From: Thioclava sp. SK-1 | GTDB lineage: Bacteria; Pseudomonadota; Alphaproteobacteria; Rhodobacterales; Rhodobacteraceae | Direction: 5' to 3' | Assembly (NCBI RefSeq): GCF_001705665.1 | Contig: NZ_MDHA01000044.1 | Location: 1 to 64,000 of the forward strand | DNA length: 64,000 bases | Shown: piece after piece, positions 34,985-43,305 of the stretch | Numbering within the stretch: position 1 is the first letter of the stretch | Layout: each line of letters begins with the position of its first letter | Notes under the pieces: model-generated | Told to the model about the DNA's origin: nothing | What the model saw: the letters and a program-made list of their open reading frames with translations, nothing else | Databases searched by the model: none | Position numbers and translations under genes: made by a program

Positions 34985-36445
34985 CTATGCGGTCTGGTTT
35001 GACATCAAAGCAGCGCTTGCATCGTCCCATTCATCGCCCTGAAGCTCTGCCGTGTCATAGGCTTGAAGGCGTTCAAAATGGTATTCAACATCAGCAGCAA
35101 ACAAGGCCGAGGCGATGCCGCGCATCAACCGATCTGCGCCAACCGATACGGCTGGAATATCGCCCGACACTTTGCCATGCGATAACATCGCCGCATCGTT
35201 AAAGCAGTGGATCCGCGCCAGCATCGGACATGTACCGGGCTGTTTGGGCAGGAATTCAAACGCATCCCCCAGATAGGGCGCATCAGTCATGAAGGGTACT
35301 GCGCGCCCCATCGTCCGATCATAGACCCCGTCATTCCATGTCTTGATCGCATCGCTGAAGGCTGCGAATTCCTCGCGCCCGGCAAAATCATTGCGAAAGC
35401 CAGTGGCGGCGATCACGAAATCCGCCTGAAACTGCGCAAGCGGGGTATGAACCGTCACATGATCGCCCTGCGCCACAACATCGGTAACCGCGCAGCCCAT
35501 GAAAATGCGTGCATTTTTATGGCGGGTCACCCGCAGCGTGGACGGGCGCGGCGGCGGCACCTGCTGGCTGTTAACGTAATCGTTGAACCGGTATTTCCAG
35601 GCATCGGGCAAATGGCGCATCCCATGCACCACCCCCTGAGAGCTGATACCGGTCATTTTATTGACCCTCGGCATGTGTTTGCGCCGGATCAACATCTCCA
35701 CCTTCGCCGCGCCAGCCTCTAGTGCTGTAGCGGCATTATCCATCGCGGATGCCCCCGCCCCGATCACGATCACTCGTTTTCCCTGCAGACGGTCAAAATC
35801 AATATCATCGGCGCTATGGGCCCAGAATTGGCGATCCACACCATTCAAGAAACCCGGCACAGCCCCGCCGCCAAGACCGGAGCGCCCGGTCGCCAACACC
35901 AGATGACGGCAATGTTCCACCCGCTCGCCGTTGGTATCGCGCAACCGCACCGCAATCAGCCCCGCACCTGCATCTTCAACCTTGGTCACACGAGTTTCAT
36001 TGACGACATTTAGCGTCATGACCTGGCGATACCATTGCAGATAGCGCATCCAGTCGCCCTTGGGTGCCAATGTCAGCGCGTCAAACCCGGGCTCGCCCCA
36101 TTGTGCCTCATACCACGCGCGAAACGTCAGGGCGGGCAGACCAAGGCACGGTCCCGCCAATGTCTTGGGCGAACGCAATGTCTCCATCCGTGCAAATGTC
36201 TCCCATGGCCCCTCATGGCCCTTGGGCGCAGCATCATACAGCACAACATTGTCAATGCCGGCCAATCGCAGCTTGGCCGCGCCAGCCAAACCGCACATGC
36301 CTGCACCGATAAAGATCACATCGCGCACCGGCTGCCCATTATGGGACCGCTGCGGCACCCATGATTTCGCGGGCAATTCCAACATTGTCATATCTTTTAC
36401 AAGGCGGCGTTCAAGCTGCGCCAAACCATCATGATCGGGGGTCAT
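34985..36445 (-). CDS. Flavin-containing monooxygenase-like NAD(P)-binding protein
   Basis: About 486 residues (ATG at 36445; a GTG at 36457 overlapping the lysR stop is the alternative). It has two dinucleotide-binding motifs: FAD VIFIGAGMCGLAGAAKLRLAG near residue 45 and NADPH VIVIGAGASAMDNAATAL near residue 225. The first lacks the usual fingerprint FxGxxxHxxxY/F in obvious form, so it is close to, but not typical of, the FMO/Baeyer-Villiger group. HLVLATG and VIAATGF are typical ATG motifs of the family. It is expected to oxygenate or oxidise a small organic substrate. Its position between lysR and tctC links it to the same unidentified carboxylate. Confidence 0.78.
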   Translation of the reverse strand: MTPDHDGLAQLERRLVKDMTMLELPAKSWVPQRSHNGQPVRDVIFIGAGMCGLAGAAKLRLAGIDNVVLYDAAPKGHEGPWETFARMETLRSPKTLAGPCLGLPALTFRAWYEAQWGEPGFDALTLAPKGDWMRYLQWYRQVMTLNVVNETRVTKVEDAGAGLIAVRLRDTNGERVEHCRHLVLATGRSGLGGGAVPGFLNGVDRQFWAHSADDIDFDRLQGKRVIVIGAGASAMDNAATALEAGAAKVEMLIRRKHMPRVNKMTGISSQGVVHGMRHLPDAWKYRFNDYVNSQQVPPPRPSTLRVTRHKNARIFMGCAVTDVVAQGDHVTVHTPLAQFQADFVIAATGFRNDFAGREEFAAFSDAIKTWNDGVYDRTMGRAVPFMTDAPYLGDAFEFLPKQPGTCPMLARIHCFNDAAMLSHGKVSGDIPAVSVGADRLMRGIASALFAADVEYHFERLQAYDTAELQGDEWDDASAALMSNQTA

Positions 36446-36453
36446 ACTTGCTC

Positions 36454-37395
36454 TCACTTCCCTGCATCCGGTGCTGCATCAATGCGGCGCAACGCAGGAT
36501 CCAAATCAAACAACGCCGCTTCGCAAACGTCAAAAAAGGTCATGATGTCACGCGATGGCGCAGCCGTTTCCGCAAGAAAAAAACCAAAGGAAAATTCGAT
36601 TTCCTCTGATAGTTTGCGTAAAATCACGCCGCGCGGCGTGGCACCATAGGCGGTGATCGGTTCCACAATAGAGGGCACGCCCAGAAACCGGGTGAATTGT
36701 AAGGCGGCGATGGTGGAGTTGGCCTTGATCACATGGGACGGCTCCAACCCTGCGGTCTGCAAACTATGCATGATCCGACCTTGCAACCGCGTCTGATCCA
36801 GCATCATCGCCACGCGATCGCGGGCTACATCCGCCAACGACACCGGCATACCCTCCGGAAAATCCTTTGCACGGCATTCCGGCAGGGCCACCACAAGCGG
36901 GCCGCAAAACTGACGCAGACAGCGCAGTCCCGGCACATCCAACGGTAAGGACGACAATCCAACCCGTGCCGCCCCGTTCAGCAAATCTTGCGCCACACCA
37001 TTTGGCGCGGCCTGCATCAGGCGGATCTCTGTCGGGCGCTGGTCCAGCCCCCACCGCGCCAGTGCATGCGGCACCAACCCGGTGCCCAACGCAGTGGTGG
37101 CGGAAATTGTCAGCGGTTGCTTGGCCTGCGCCACACGCGCGCGCACCCGTTGCGGCATACCGTCAAACATCGCCAGCAACCGGCGCGCCTCCTCTTCAAA
37201 GGCCACGCCTTCCTGGGTCAGGGAAATGCGCCGACCCACACGCTCCACCAAGGCAAATCCAAGCGTGGCTTCCAAATCTTGCAAGCAGCGCGTCACAGAG
37301 GGCTGTGACCGACCAAGCGCTTCAGCGGCCTGCGTTACAGATCCGGTTTCTGCAACTTTGAGGAATGAGAGGAGATCTTTGCGAGTCATATACAT
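36454..37395 (-). CDS. LysR-family transcriptional regulator
   Basis: 313 residues. The N-terminal winged HTH (LLSFLKVAETGSVTQAAEALGRSQPSVTRCLQDLEATLGFALVER) is followed by an effector-binding domain (ISATTALGTGLVPHALARWG ...). Two in-frame ATGs at the start (37395 and 37389) lack a strong ribosome-binding site. It leads the operon lysR, FMO, tctC, tctB, tctA, alpha-hydroxy-acid oxidase, all on the minus strand, so it is probably autoregulated and controls the whole unit. Confidence 0.87.
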   Translation of the reverse strand: MYMTRKDLLSFLKVAETGSVTQAAEALGRSQPSVTRCLQDLEATLGFALVERVGRRISLTQEGVAFEEEARRLLAMFDGMPQRVRARVAQAKQPLTISATTALGTGLVPHALARWGLDQRPTEIRLMQAAPNGVAQDLLNGAARVGLSSLPLDVPGLRCLRQFCGPLVVALPECRAKDFPEGMPVSLADVARDRVAMMLDQTRLQGRIMHSLQTAGLEPSHVIKANSTIAALQFTRFLGVPSIVEPITAYGATPRGVILRKLSEEIEFSFGFFLAETAAPSRDIMTFFDVCEAALFDLDPALRRIDAAPDAGK

Positions 37396-37595
37396 ACATT
37401 TATTGCATTGGTTCGATGGATCAATTCTTTATTTGCATAAATTGCGAAGGTAGCATGCCTTTTTTGAATTATGGCGTGCTAATGATGCAAATTTGCGCAT
37501 ACAGACACAGAAGGCTCAGCGGCACGGCCATCTACGCGCCTACAGGGTCCGCAACACTGCGAACCCCACCCCCAATAACCTGTAAGCTGTGCCGC
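37396..37595 (-). promoter_or_regulatory. AT-rich promoter region of the lysR-tct operon
   Basis: 200-nt spacer with repeated TTGCAT/ATGCAA elements: ATTGCATTGG near 37403, TTTGCATAAA near 37434, and a compact GCAAATTTGC palindrome at 37487-37496 inside ATGCAAATTTGCGCAT. Such partially symmetrical AT-rich sites suit LysR binding. No gene is seen. Confidence 0.4.
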
Positions 37596-38726
37596 TTAGC
37601 TGACCGACAAATCCAACGAGCCAGCATCCAAAAACCGCTCTAACGCGGTTGTCCACGGCGCCAGATCAAACCCCTGCGCGCCAAGCCAATCCTCGTTATA
37701 ATATGTGTCCGTATAGCGCGCACCGCTGTCACAGATGATCGAGACCAAAGAGCCAGTTTGCCCTGCCTGGCGCATTTGCGATGCCACCCAGCACAAGCCC
37801 CAGAAATTGGTCCCTGTCGATCCGCCCACCCGGCGAAAAATCCGGTTTGACAACACATGCATCGCCGCCAAAGACGCCGCATCGGGAATTCGGATCATGT
37901 GATCAATCACATCTGGCAGGAATGAAGGCTCCACCCGTGGTCGGCCGATCCCCTCAATTCGCGATCCCTGCACACAGGTCGTCGTCAGATCGCCTGAGCA
38001 ATAGCTGTCGTAAAACGCCGAATTCTCAACATCGACCACGCATAGCCGCGTGGCCAGATTGCGATACCGGATATAGCGCCCAATCGTAGCCGAGGTGCCG
38101 CCTGTTCCCGCGCTCATTACCACCCATTGTGGAACCGGATTTGCCTCCCATTCCATCTGGGCAAAGATGCTTTCCGCAATATTGTTATTGCCGCGCCAAT
38201 CTGTGGCGCGCTCGGCATTGGTGAACTGATCCAGATAATGCCCGCCTGTTTGCACCGCAATGTGCTGGGCGGCTGCATAGACCTCAGCGGAGCTGTCAAC
38301 AAAATGACATCGTCCGCCAAACCGTTCAATTTCATGAATTTTTTGCACCGACGTGCTGCGCGGCATGACCGCAATAAACGGTAGTTTCAACAGCCGTGCA
38401 AAATAGGCCTCTGACACGGCGGTCGATCCCGATGATGCCTCGACCAGCGTCGTGCCCTGCCCGATTTTGCCATTACAAATTCCATAAAGCACCAACGACC
38501 GCGCCAAACGATGTTTCAACGATCCGGTGGGATGGGTGCTTTCGTCCTTTAGATAAATATCAATCCCCTCCAAACCGGGGAAAACAGGTTTGATCAGATG
38601 TGTATCGGCCGACCGACGCGCATCCCCTGTCAAAAGCGCAATGGCGCGTCGCGCCCAATCGCGTTCTGCACAATCCGGTAATTCGGGCAAGGGGAAGCGG
38701 CATGATCTGGGGGTTACAGTGCCCAT
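37596..38726 (-). CDS. Cysteine synthase-family PLP enzyme (Cds1/CysK2-like)
   Basis: 376-residue fold-type II PLP enzyme. The PLP lysine is Lys71 in [12 protein letters not shown]. The substrate-binding loop is [12 protein letters not shown] and the phosphate loop [14 protein letters not shown]. It is longer than CysK/CysM and carries an extra C-terminal part ([40 protein letters not shown]), which matches the Cds1 cysteine-desulfhydrase-like branch first described in mycobacteria. It could degrade cysteine or another beta-substituted amino acid to a 2-aminoacrylate, pyruvate and ammonia. It begins 1 nt after the RidA stop, so the two are co-translated. Exact substrate unknown. Confidence 0.78.
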   Translation of the reverse strand: MGTVTPRSCRFPLPELPDCAERDWARRAIALLTGDARRSADTHLIKPVFPGLEGIDIYLKDESTHPTGSLKHRLARSLVLYGICNGKIGQGTTLVEASSGSTAVSEAYFARLLKLPFIAVMPRSTSVQKIHEIERFGGRCHFVDSSAEVYAAAQHIAVQTGGHYLDQFTNAERATDWRGNNNIAESIFAQMEWEANPVPQWVVMSAGTGGTSATIGRYIRYRNLATRLCVVDVENSAFYDSYCSGDLTTTCVQGSRIEGIGRPRVEPSFLPDVIDHMIRIPDAASLAAMHVLSNRIFRRVGGSTGTNFWGLCWVASQMRQAGQTGSLVSIICDSGARYTDTYYNEDWLGAQGFDLAPWTTALERFLDAGSLDLSVS

Positions 38727-38727
38727 G

Positions 38728-39102
38728 TTAACACGCGATCACAGCTTCAACTTCCACCTGCGCCCCCTTAGGCAGCGCCGCCACCTGATAACAGGCGCGC
38801 GCAGGGAAAGGCGCAGTAAATACCGCCCCATAGGCCTCGTTGATCTGGGCGAACTGGCCAAGATCCGTGACCAATATCGTGGTTTTCACCGTGCTGGAAA
38901 TATCCGTTCCTGCGGCGGCAGCAATCGCTGCGATATTGGTCATGCATTGGCGCATTTGCCCCACAGGCTCGTCACTGGCAAATGCGCCCGTTGCGGGGTC
39001 AATCGGCAATTGCCCGGATACGAACAATAAATTTCCAACGCGCATCGCTTGGGAATATGGGCCAATGGCTGCGGGGGCTGCTGTGGTCTCAATAGGGGTC
39101 AT
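38728..39102 (-). CDS. RidA-family enamine/imine deaminase
   Basis: 124 residues from the ATG at 39102 (a TTG further upstream lacks support). The YjgF/YER057c/UK114 fold is clear: [29 protein letters not shown], the catalytic Arg in [22 protein letters not shown], and the Gln/Gly residues of the RidA pocket. It hydrolyses reactive 2-aminoacrylate enamines, which PLP eliminases such as the adjacent Cds1-like enzyme release. The gene order (RidA then PLP enzyme, 1 nt apart) fits a detoxification partnership. Confidence 0.87.
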   Translation of the reverse strand: MTPIETTAAPAAIGPYSQAMRVGNLLFVSGQLPIDPATGAFASDEPVGQMRQCMTNIAAIAAAAGTDISSTVKTTILVTDLGQFAQINEAYGAVFTAPFPARACYQVAALPKGAQVEVEAVIAC

Positions 39103-39113
39103 AGTAAGCTCTT

Positions 39114-39677
39114 TCAATGTGCCTGTCCAAGGGGGTGCATCAACCGGTTCGCCCAGCCGAAAATCGCGATAGAATGGATCAGATCGATGATCTCAACCGG
39201 GTCCATCCCGCAGGCTTTCAGCTGCTCCATATGGCTGCGATCGGCTTTGGGCGGTGTGGCGGTCAAGGCCTCGGCAAAGGTCATAATCGCCTGATCGCGC
39301 GCGCTTAAAACATCTACCCTTCCTGCATAAAGCGCTGATATCACAGCGGTCGAGGACGTCAGCTTGGCATGTTGGCGCGCATGCACATTTGCACAATATC
39401 GGCACCCATTGACCAAAGATGCACCCAAAGCGCCCAACTCACGATCCTCTCTGGGCAGGCCAGCTTCAGCATACATGATCGCGTTGAACAGCTTGGTGCG
39501 CGCCACATAGCTTTCGGGATCATGCGCCAAAAGACGCACATAGGGGGAAACCTTCTTGGCCGACGGCGTGACCTGCATCGCGGCCAGTTGCGCTGGCGTC
39601 GCCTGTGCCACTTCGACCGGTGCAAGATAGGGCGACCATGTCAGCGGTTTCAGCTTGATTTGGGGAATATCGCTCAT
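39114..39677 (-). CDS. Alkylhydroperoxidase AhpD/CMD domain protein (Avi_7169-like)
   Basis: 187 residues from the ATG at 39677 (overlaps the next gene's stop by ATGA). The AhpD core has the redox CxxC with downstream His: NGCRYCANVHARQHAKL, preceded by AGLPREDRELGALGAS. CMD/AhpD proteins are small disulfide-relay peroxidases or decarboxylases. It is paired with a second CMD protein lacking CxxC, an arrangement seen in some alphaproteobacterial operons described as Avi_7169/Avi_7170. It may protect against peroxides formed by flavin or thiol chemistry in this pathway. Confidence 0.82.
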   Translation of the reverse strand: MSDIPQIKLKPLTWSPYLAPVEVAQATPAQLAAMQVTPSAKKVSPYVRLLAHDPESYVARTKLFNAIMYAEAGLPREDRELGALGASLVNGCRYCANVHARQHAKLTSSTAVISALYAGRVDVLSARDQAIMTFAEALTATPPKADRSHMEQLKACGMDPVEIIDLIHSIAIFGWANRLMHPLGQAH

Positions 39678-40153
39678 GACAGATCCTCCAGCAAAGCCAG
39701 ACCATGCGCCAAACGGATCTGAAAACAGACATAGGCGCAAAGTTCCGACAAGGCGACGATCTGTGCTGTGCTATAGCCCGCGTCTTGCAGCCGTTGCAAA
39801 TGCGCAGAACTTGCCGCTTTGGGGTCATTTGCGATCATATCGACATGCCCGGCCAAAACATGCAAGGCCGGGTCGTCACAGGGCCGCCCATCCGAAAATG
39901 CCTGTAAATCTGCGTCATCTGGCGTCGCATAGGCATCACGCAGGGCGATATTGCCCCCGGTCAGCGCAATTCTGCGCGCCACGGCCGCACGCAGCTGTGC
40001 CGACAAGCCCAGATCAATATCGGGGTGCAGCACCGCTTGACGACACGCCGCCGCACCGGACACAAATTCGGGCCGATATTGACGATGGTGCCACACGGCA
40101 CCTTGATGGGTCAGGCCGGCGGCTTGGTCAATCGCATCACGCGTTTGGGTCAT
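39674..40153 (-). CDS. CMD domain protein, partner of the AhpD-like protein (Avi_7170-like)
   Basis: 159 residues. The carboxymuconolactone-decarboxylase-like helical core is visible (SAQLRAAVARRIALTGGNIALRD, HLQRLQDAGYSTAQIVALSELCAYVCFQIRLAHGL), but the AhpD CxxC is absent, so it is probably non-catalytic by itself and forms a heteromer with the neighbour. It is the first gene of a minus-strand operon CMD, AhpD-like, RidA, Cds1-like, divergent from a LysR gene. Confidence 0.75.
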   Translation of the reverse strand: MTQTRDAIDQAAGLTHQGAVWHHRQYRPEFVSGAAACRQAVLHPDIDLGLSAQLRAAVARRIALTGGNIALRDAYATPDDADLQAFSDGRPCDDPALHVLAGHVDMIANDPKAASSAHLQRLQDAGYSTAQIVALSELCAYVCFQIRLAHGLALLEDLS

Positions 40154-40220
40154 AGGATCGCTTTGCTATCATGGTTTCTTGCATCGGGCAGCTATGCCAA
40201 TTAAGCATAATGAAGACCGA

Positions 40221-40233
40221 TTAATTCAATTAA
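40221..40233 (+). promoter_or_regulatory. Palindrome in the CMD / lysR divergent spacer
   Basis: TTAATTCAATTAA, perfect 6-bp arms around one C, in the 99-nt spacer 40154-40252 between the CMD operon and the second lysR. A further ATTAAGCATAAT lies at 40200-40211. The spacing suits LysR sites. Candidate only. Confidence 0.4.
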
Positions 40234-40252
40234 AGATCATAGAGGCGACACT

Positions 40253-41167
40253 ATGTCAAACAAGAATAATGGACGACCTGATATGCGTGGGATTGAGGCC
40301 TTCGTCGCCGTCATGGCCTCTGGGTCAATGACCGGCGCCGCCAAACATCTGGGCATCGGACAGCCTGCGATCACCCGCCTCATCCGTGATCTAGAGGCCG
40401 TGCTTGGCTTTGCCGTATTTGAACGCAATGGACCACGCATCACACCAACCCGAAATGGCGTGCAGTTCTTTGAGGACGCGCAGCGGCTGATGACCAATTA
40501 CAAACAGGTCGCTGATCGCGCCGCCGCACTGCGCGACACGCGGATCCGATCGTTGACCATTGCCGCCACCCCAACGATGGCAGCAGGCCTGTTGCCGATA
40601 ATATTGGCCGGGCTGAACATCGACCTTCCTGCCTGTGTTTCGGTCAACACGATGGGCGCAGAGCATCTGGCCCAAGCAGTGCAGTCGGGCGCGGTGGATT
40701 ATGGAATATGCGCCCTGCCGCTGGCACATGCGGGGGTGGAGTGTCTGGTATCGCATCGCGCAGCTTTGGTGGCTGTGGTGCCACGCGACAGCGCGGTGAC
40801 GCGCGTGACATATCAAATGTTTGCCCAAAGCCGCCTGCTGACTTTGGGCAATAGCTACCGCATCCGCCATAAGATTGACGCAGCCTTTGGCCGTGCAGGC
40901 ATCACCCCGCAGAAAGAGCTAACAACCAATAGCTCGCTCAATGCTATTTTGGCGGCGCGGGCTGGGCTTGGTATTGCGATCGTTGATCCGGTCTCGGCCC
41001 TTGGGGTTGCCATTGAAGGCGTCAAAACCGTGCCCTTGCAAGAGGACATCCCCTATGAATTTGGCCTGTTTCATCGCGCCGGACAAGAGGTTTCCAGCAC
41101 CACGACACAGTTGATTGAAGGGTTTGCGCAGGCCAGTCAGGCGCTTTTGCCCCCGGCCGGGTCCTGA
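40253..41167 (+). CDS. LysR-family transcriptional regulator
   Basis: 304 residues. The HTH is IEAFVAVMASGSMTGAAKHLGIGQPAITRLIRDLEAVLGFAVFER, followed by a substrate domain (LTIAATPTMAAGLLPIILAGL, VSVNTMGAEHLAQAV). Divergent from the CMD/AhpD/RidA/Cds1 operon, which it probably controls. Distinct from the other two LysR proteins in the window. Confidence 0.87.
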   Translation: MSNKNNGRPDMRGIEAFVAVMASGSMTGAAKHLGIGQPAITRLIRDLEAVLGFAVFERNGPRITPTRNGVQFFEDAQRLMTNYKQVADRAAALRDTRIRSLTIAATPTMAAGLLPIILAGLNIDLPACVSVNTMGAEHLAQAVQSGAVDYGICALPLAHAGVECLVSHRAALVAVVPRDSAVTRVTYQMFAQSRLLTLGNSYRIRHKIDAAFGRAGITPQKELTTNSSLNAILAARAGLGIAIVDPVSALGVAIEGVKTVPLQEDIPYEFGLFHRAGQEVSSTTTQLIEGFAQASQALLPPAGS

Positions 41168-41314
41168 TTTGTCGCGCCCGGCGCGATAGGCCCAAACCAA
41201 AGCACAGGCCCGGGCGGACGTGGGCGCATCTTTAAGCGGGCTATCGCCGGGCGGCCCAACATGCAATTCTGGCGCGGTATGCCCCGAATTCACGGCGCAA
41301 ACGGAAAGGGATTC

Positions 41315-41722
41315 ATGATGAAAATCATCCGCAGTGGCACCGCCCCCTCGGCCGCAGGGCCTGCTGATTGGTTCACCGGCACCGTCCGTATTGACCCGCT
41401 GTTTCAGGCCGACGCCCCCGGACGCACCAGCGGCACCCATGTGACATTTGAACCCGGTGCGCGCACCGCATGGCATACCCACCCGGCAGGCCAGACGATC
41501 CTCATTACCTTTGGTCGCGGTCGGGTGCAGCGCGAAGGCGGCATCATAGAGGAGGTCTCACAAGGCGATGTTGTGGTCTTTCCGCCCTCAGAAAAGCACT
41601 GGCACGGCGCCTGCCCCACCACCGCCATGAGCCATATCGCCATCCAAGAAAGCATCGACGGTAGCGCCGTCACCTGGATGGAACAGGTCAGCGACCTAGA
41701 CTATCTTGGCCCAGATCCCTGA
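41315..41722 (+). CDS. Cupin domain protein (small single-domain)
   Basis: 135 residues from the ATG at 41315 (AAGGG upstream). Cupin motif 1 is [24 protein letters not shown] and motif 2 [27 protein letters not shown], with the expected His/His/Glu-His metal ligands, most similar to the cupins annotated as carboxymuconolactone-type partners. Short and cytoplasmic. It follows the lysR gene by about 150 nt on the same strand, so it may belong to the same regulatory unit. Function unassigned. Confidence 0.8.
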   Translation: MMKIIRSGTAPSAAGPADWFTGTVRIDPLFQADAPGRTSGTHVTFEPGARTAWHTHPAGQTILITFGRGRVQREGGIIEEVSQGDVVVFPPSEKHWHGACPTTAMSHIAIQESIDGSAVTWMEQVSDLDYLGPDP

Positions 41723-41764
41723 CCCGATTGATTGCCCGCAACGTGCCGCACCCGCACCTCGGCC

Positions 41765-42265
41765 TTAGCTATAGGCGCCGGCGGAGTAGGTTAGCTCATA
41801 GCTGTGGGAATACAGCTCAAACACAATGCCGAACGGGTCTTCGACATAGACCATACGATACGGTTTTTCGCCGGGGAAATATTCGCGCACCGGCATGCGC
41901 TGTTTGCCACCGGCTGCAAGGATGCGCGCCAGCAACCCTTCCAGATCGGGATCCTGGATGGCGAAATGGAACAGGCCAGTCTGCCGAAAGGGTAAATTAT
42001 CATTAGGCGCATGATTTTTGGGGAATTCGAACAACTCAAACCCGATCCGGTCTGCGGTCGACAAATGTGCGATACGGAATTTGCCCCATCCCGGGCCAAA
42101 AACATCATCACACATGACACCGATATCGCTGTCATCCTGCGCGATTTCAGTCGGTTGCATAATGACGTAAAAGCCCATGACATCGCGGTAGAATTCAACC
42201 GCCTTGTCAAGGTCAGGCACAGAAAGCCCGATATGGGAGAATGTGCGCGGTGTGGTCATGATCAT
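41765..42265 (-). CDS. VOC-superfamily (glyoxalase/extradiol dioxygenase-like) protein
   Basis: 166 residues (ATG at 42265; ATG 42259 is the alternative, both after AGGAG). It begins FSHIGLSVPDLDKAVEFYRDVMGF with the first His ligand. A later HFAIQDPDLEGLLARILAAGGK and FELYSHSYEL with a Glu complete a VOC metal site. The glyoxalase/extradiol dioxygenase type is not resolved. It is convergent with the cupin gene and divergent from another LysR gene, which is therefore its probable regulator. Confidence 0.78.
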   Translation of the reverse strand: MIMTTPRTFSHIGLSVPDLDKAVEFYRDVMGFYVIMQPTEIAQDDSDIGVMCDDVFGPGWGKFRIAHLSTADRIGFELFEFPKNHAPNDNLPFRQTGLFHFAIQDPDLEGLLARILAAGGKQRMPVREYFPGEKPYRMVYVEDPFGIVFELYSHSYELTYSAGAYS

Positions 42266-42315
42266 CTGTCTCCTTGTGATGTTGGCACGATATTTGGCGT
42301 GACTTTGCGCATTCA

Positions 42316-42340
42316 TCAAATTATGATTTGACCGCATAAT
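42316..42340 (+). promoter_or_regulatory. LysR-type operator candidate in the VOC / lysR spacer
   Basis: Two overlapping inverted repeats: TCAAAT (42316-42321) with ATTTGA (42326-42331), and ATTATG (42320-42325) with CATAAT (42335-42340) separated by 9 nt. The latter has the T-N11-A type spacing of LysR sites. It lies in the 96-nt spacer between the divergent VOC and lysR genes. Confidence 0.5.
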
Positions 42341-42361
42341 CATAACAAGCTGGAATAGATC

Positions 42362-43246
42362 ATGCTCAACGCGACATGGTTGGACACATTTGTGACCCTG
42401 TGCGACATCGGGAATTTCACCCGTGCAGCCCATGTGTTGAACATGACCCAACCCGGCGTCAGCCAACATGTGAAGAAGCTGGAGGCGCAGTTGGGCCAGC
42501 CCCTGCTGTCGCGCGATGGCAAAAGCTTTACACTGACACCAACGGGTGCGGCGGTAGCAGAGATTGGTCGGCGCCGACGCCAAGAAGAGATAAATTTCCG
42601 CCAATCGCTGCAGTTCGATGATCCCACCAAGGGGGATGTCAGCGTCGCCTGCTCTGGCTCAATCGCATTGTTGCTATACCCCTGCTTTATGCAGGAAATG
42701 CAGACCGCACCTGATCTAAGCATTATGTTGACGGCCGCACCCGAAGCCCTGGTGATGCAGGGCGTTGTGGATGGCACCGTTGATTTGGGCGTGATCAGCC
42801 ATCCGCCCAGCCATCCACGGCTGGAAGGTCTGCGTGCGGGACAAGACGAGCTGTGCCTGTTGCTGCCGCTAGGGCATCACACACCCACGGATCTGGCGGC
42901 GTTAAATCAGCTGGGGTTCATTGCCCATCCCGATGGCTACGCCCATGCAGATGAGCTGTTGGGCGCAAATTTCCCCAAGGAATATCGTGGGGCCGAGGCC
43001 CTGGTCAGGCGCAGCTTTGTCAATCAAATCGGACAGATCCCAGACCCTGTTGTCCGTGGTCTTGGCTATACGATATTGCCCAGAAGCGGCGTTGACACGT
43101 TTCATGACCGGGCACGACTGACCATCGCGCAACTGCCCAATCCTATCTGCCATGATCTGTGGCTGATCCAGCGCAAAAACCGTGTGATGGCGGCACGCGT
43201 TGAACATCTGCGCGCAAAAATCACCGCGCGGCTGACCGCATTGTGA
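42362..43246 (+). CDS. LysR-family transcriptional regulator
   Basis: 294 residues. The HTH is FVTLCDIGNFTRAAHVLNMTQPGVSQHVKKLEAQLGQPLLSR, followed by the effector domain (SVACSGSIALLLYPCFMQEMQ, VDLGVISHPPSHPRLEGL). Divergent from the VOC protein gene with operator-like repeats between them. The third LysR in 6 kb. Confidence 0.87.
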   Translation: MLNATWLDTFVTLCDIGNFTRAAHVLNMTQPGVSQHVKKLEAQLGQPLLSRDGKSFTLTPTGAAVAEIGRRRRQEEINFRQSLQFDDPTKGDVSVACSGSIALLLYPCFMQEMQTAPDLSIMLTAAPEALVMQGVVDGTVDLGVISHPPSHPRLEGLRAGQDELCLLLPLGHHTPTDLAALNQLGFIAHPDGYAHADELLGANFPKEYRGAEALVRRSFVNQIGQIPDPVVRGLGYTILPRSGVDTFHDRARLTIAQLPNPICHDLWLIQRKNRVMAARVEHLRAKITARLTAL

Positions 43247-43305
43247 CCGCGTGCCACACCTTGGGTCGGCCCGGTGCTCCAAATCTGAGGCGCCGAGCCA
43301 ATATG

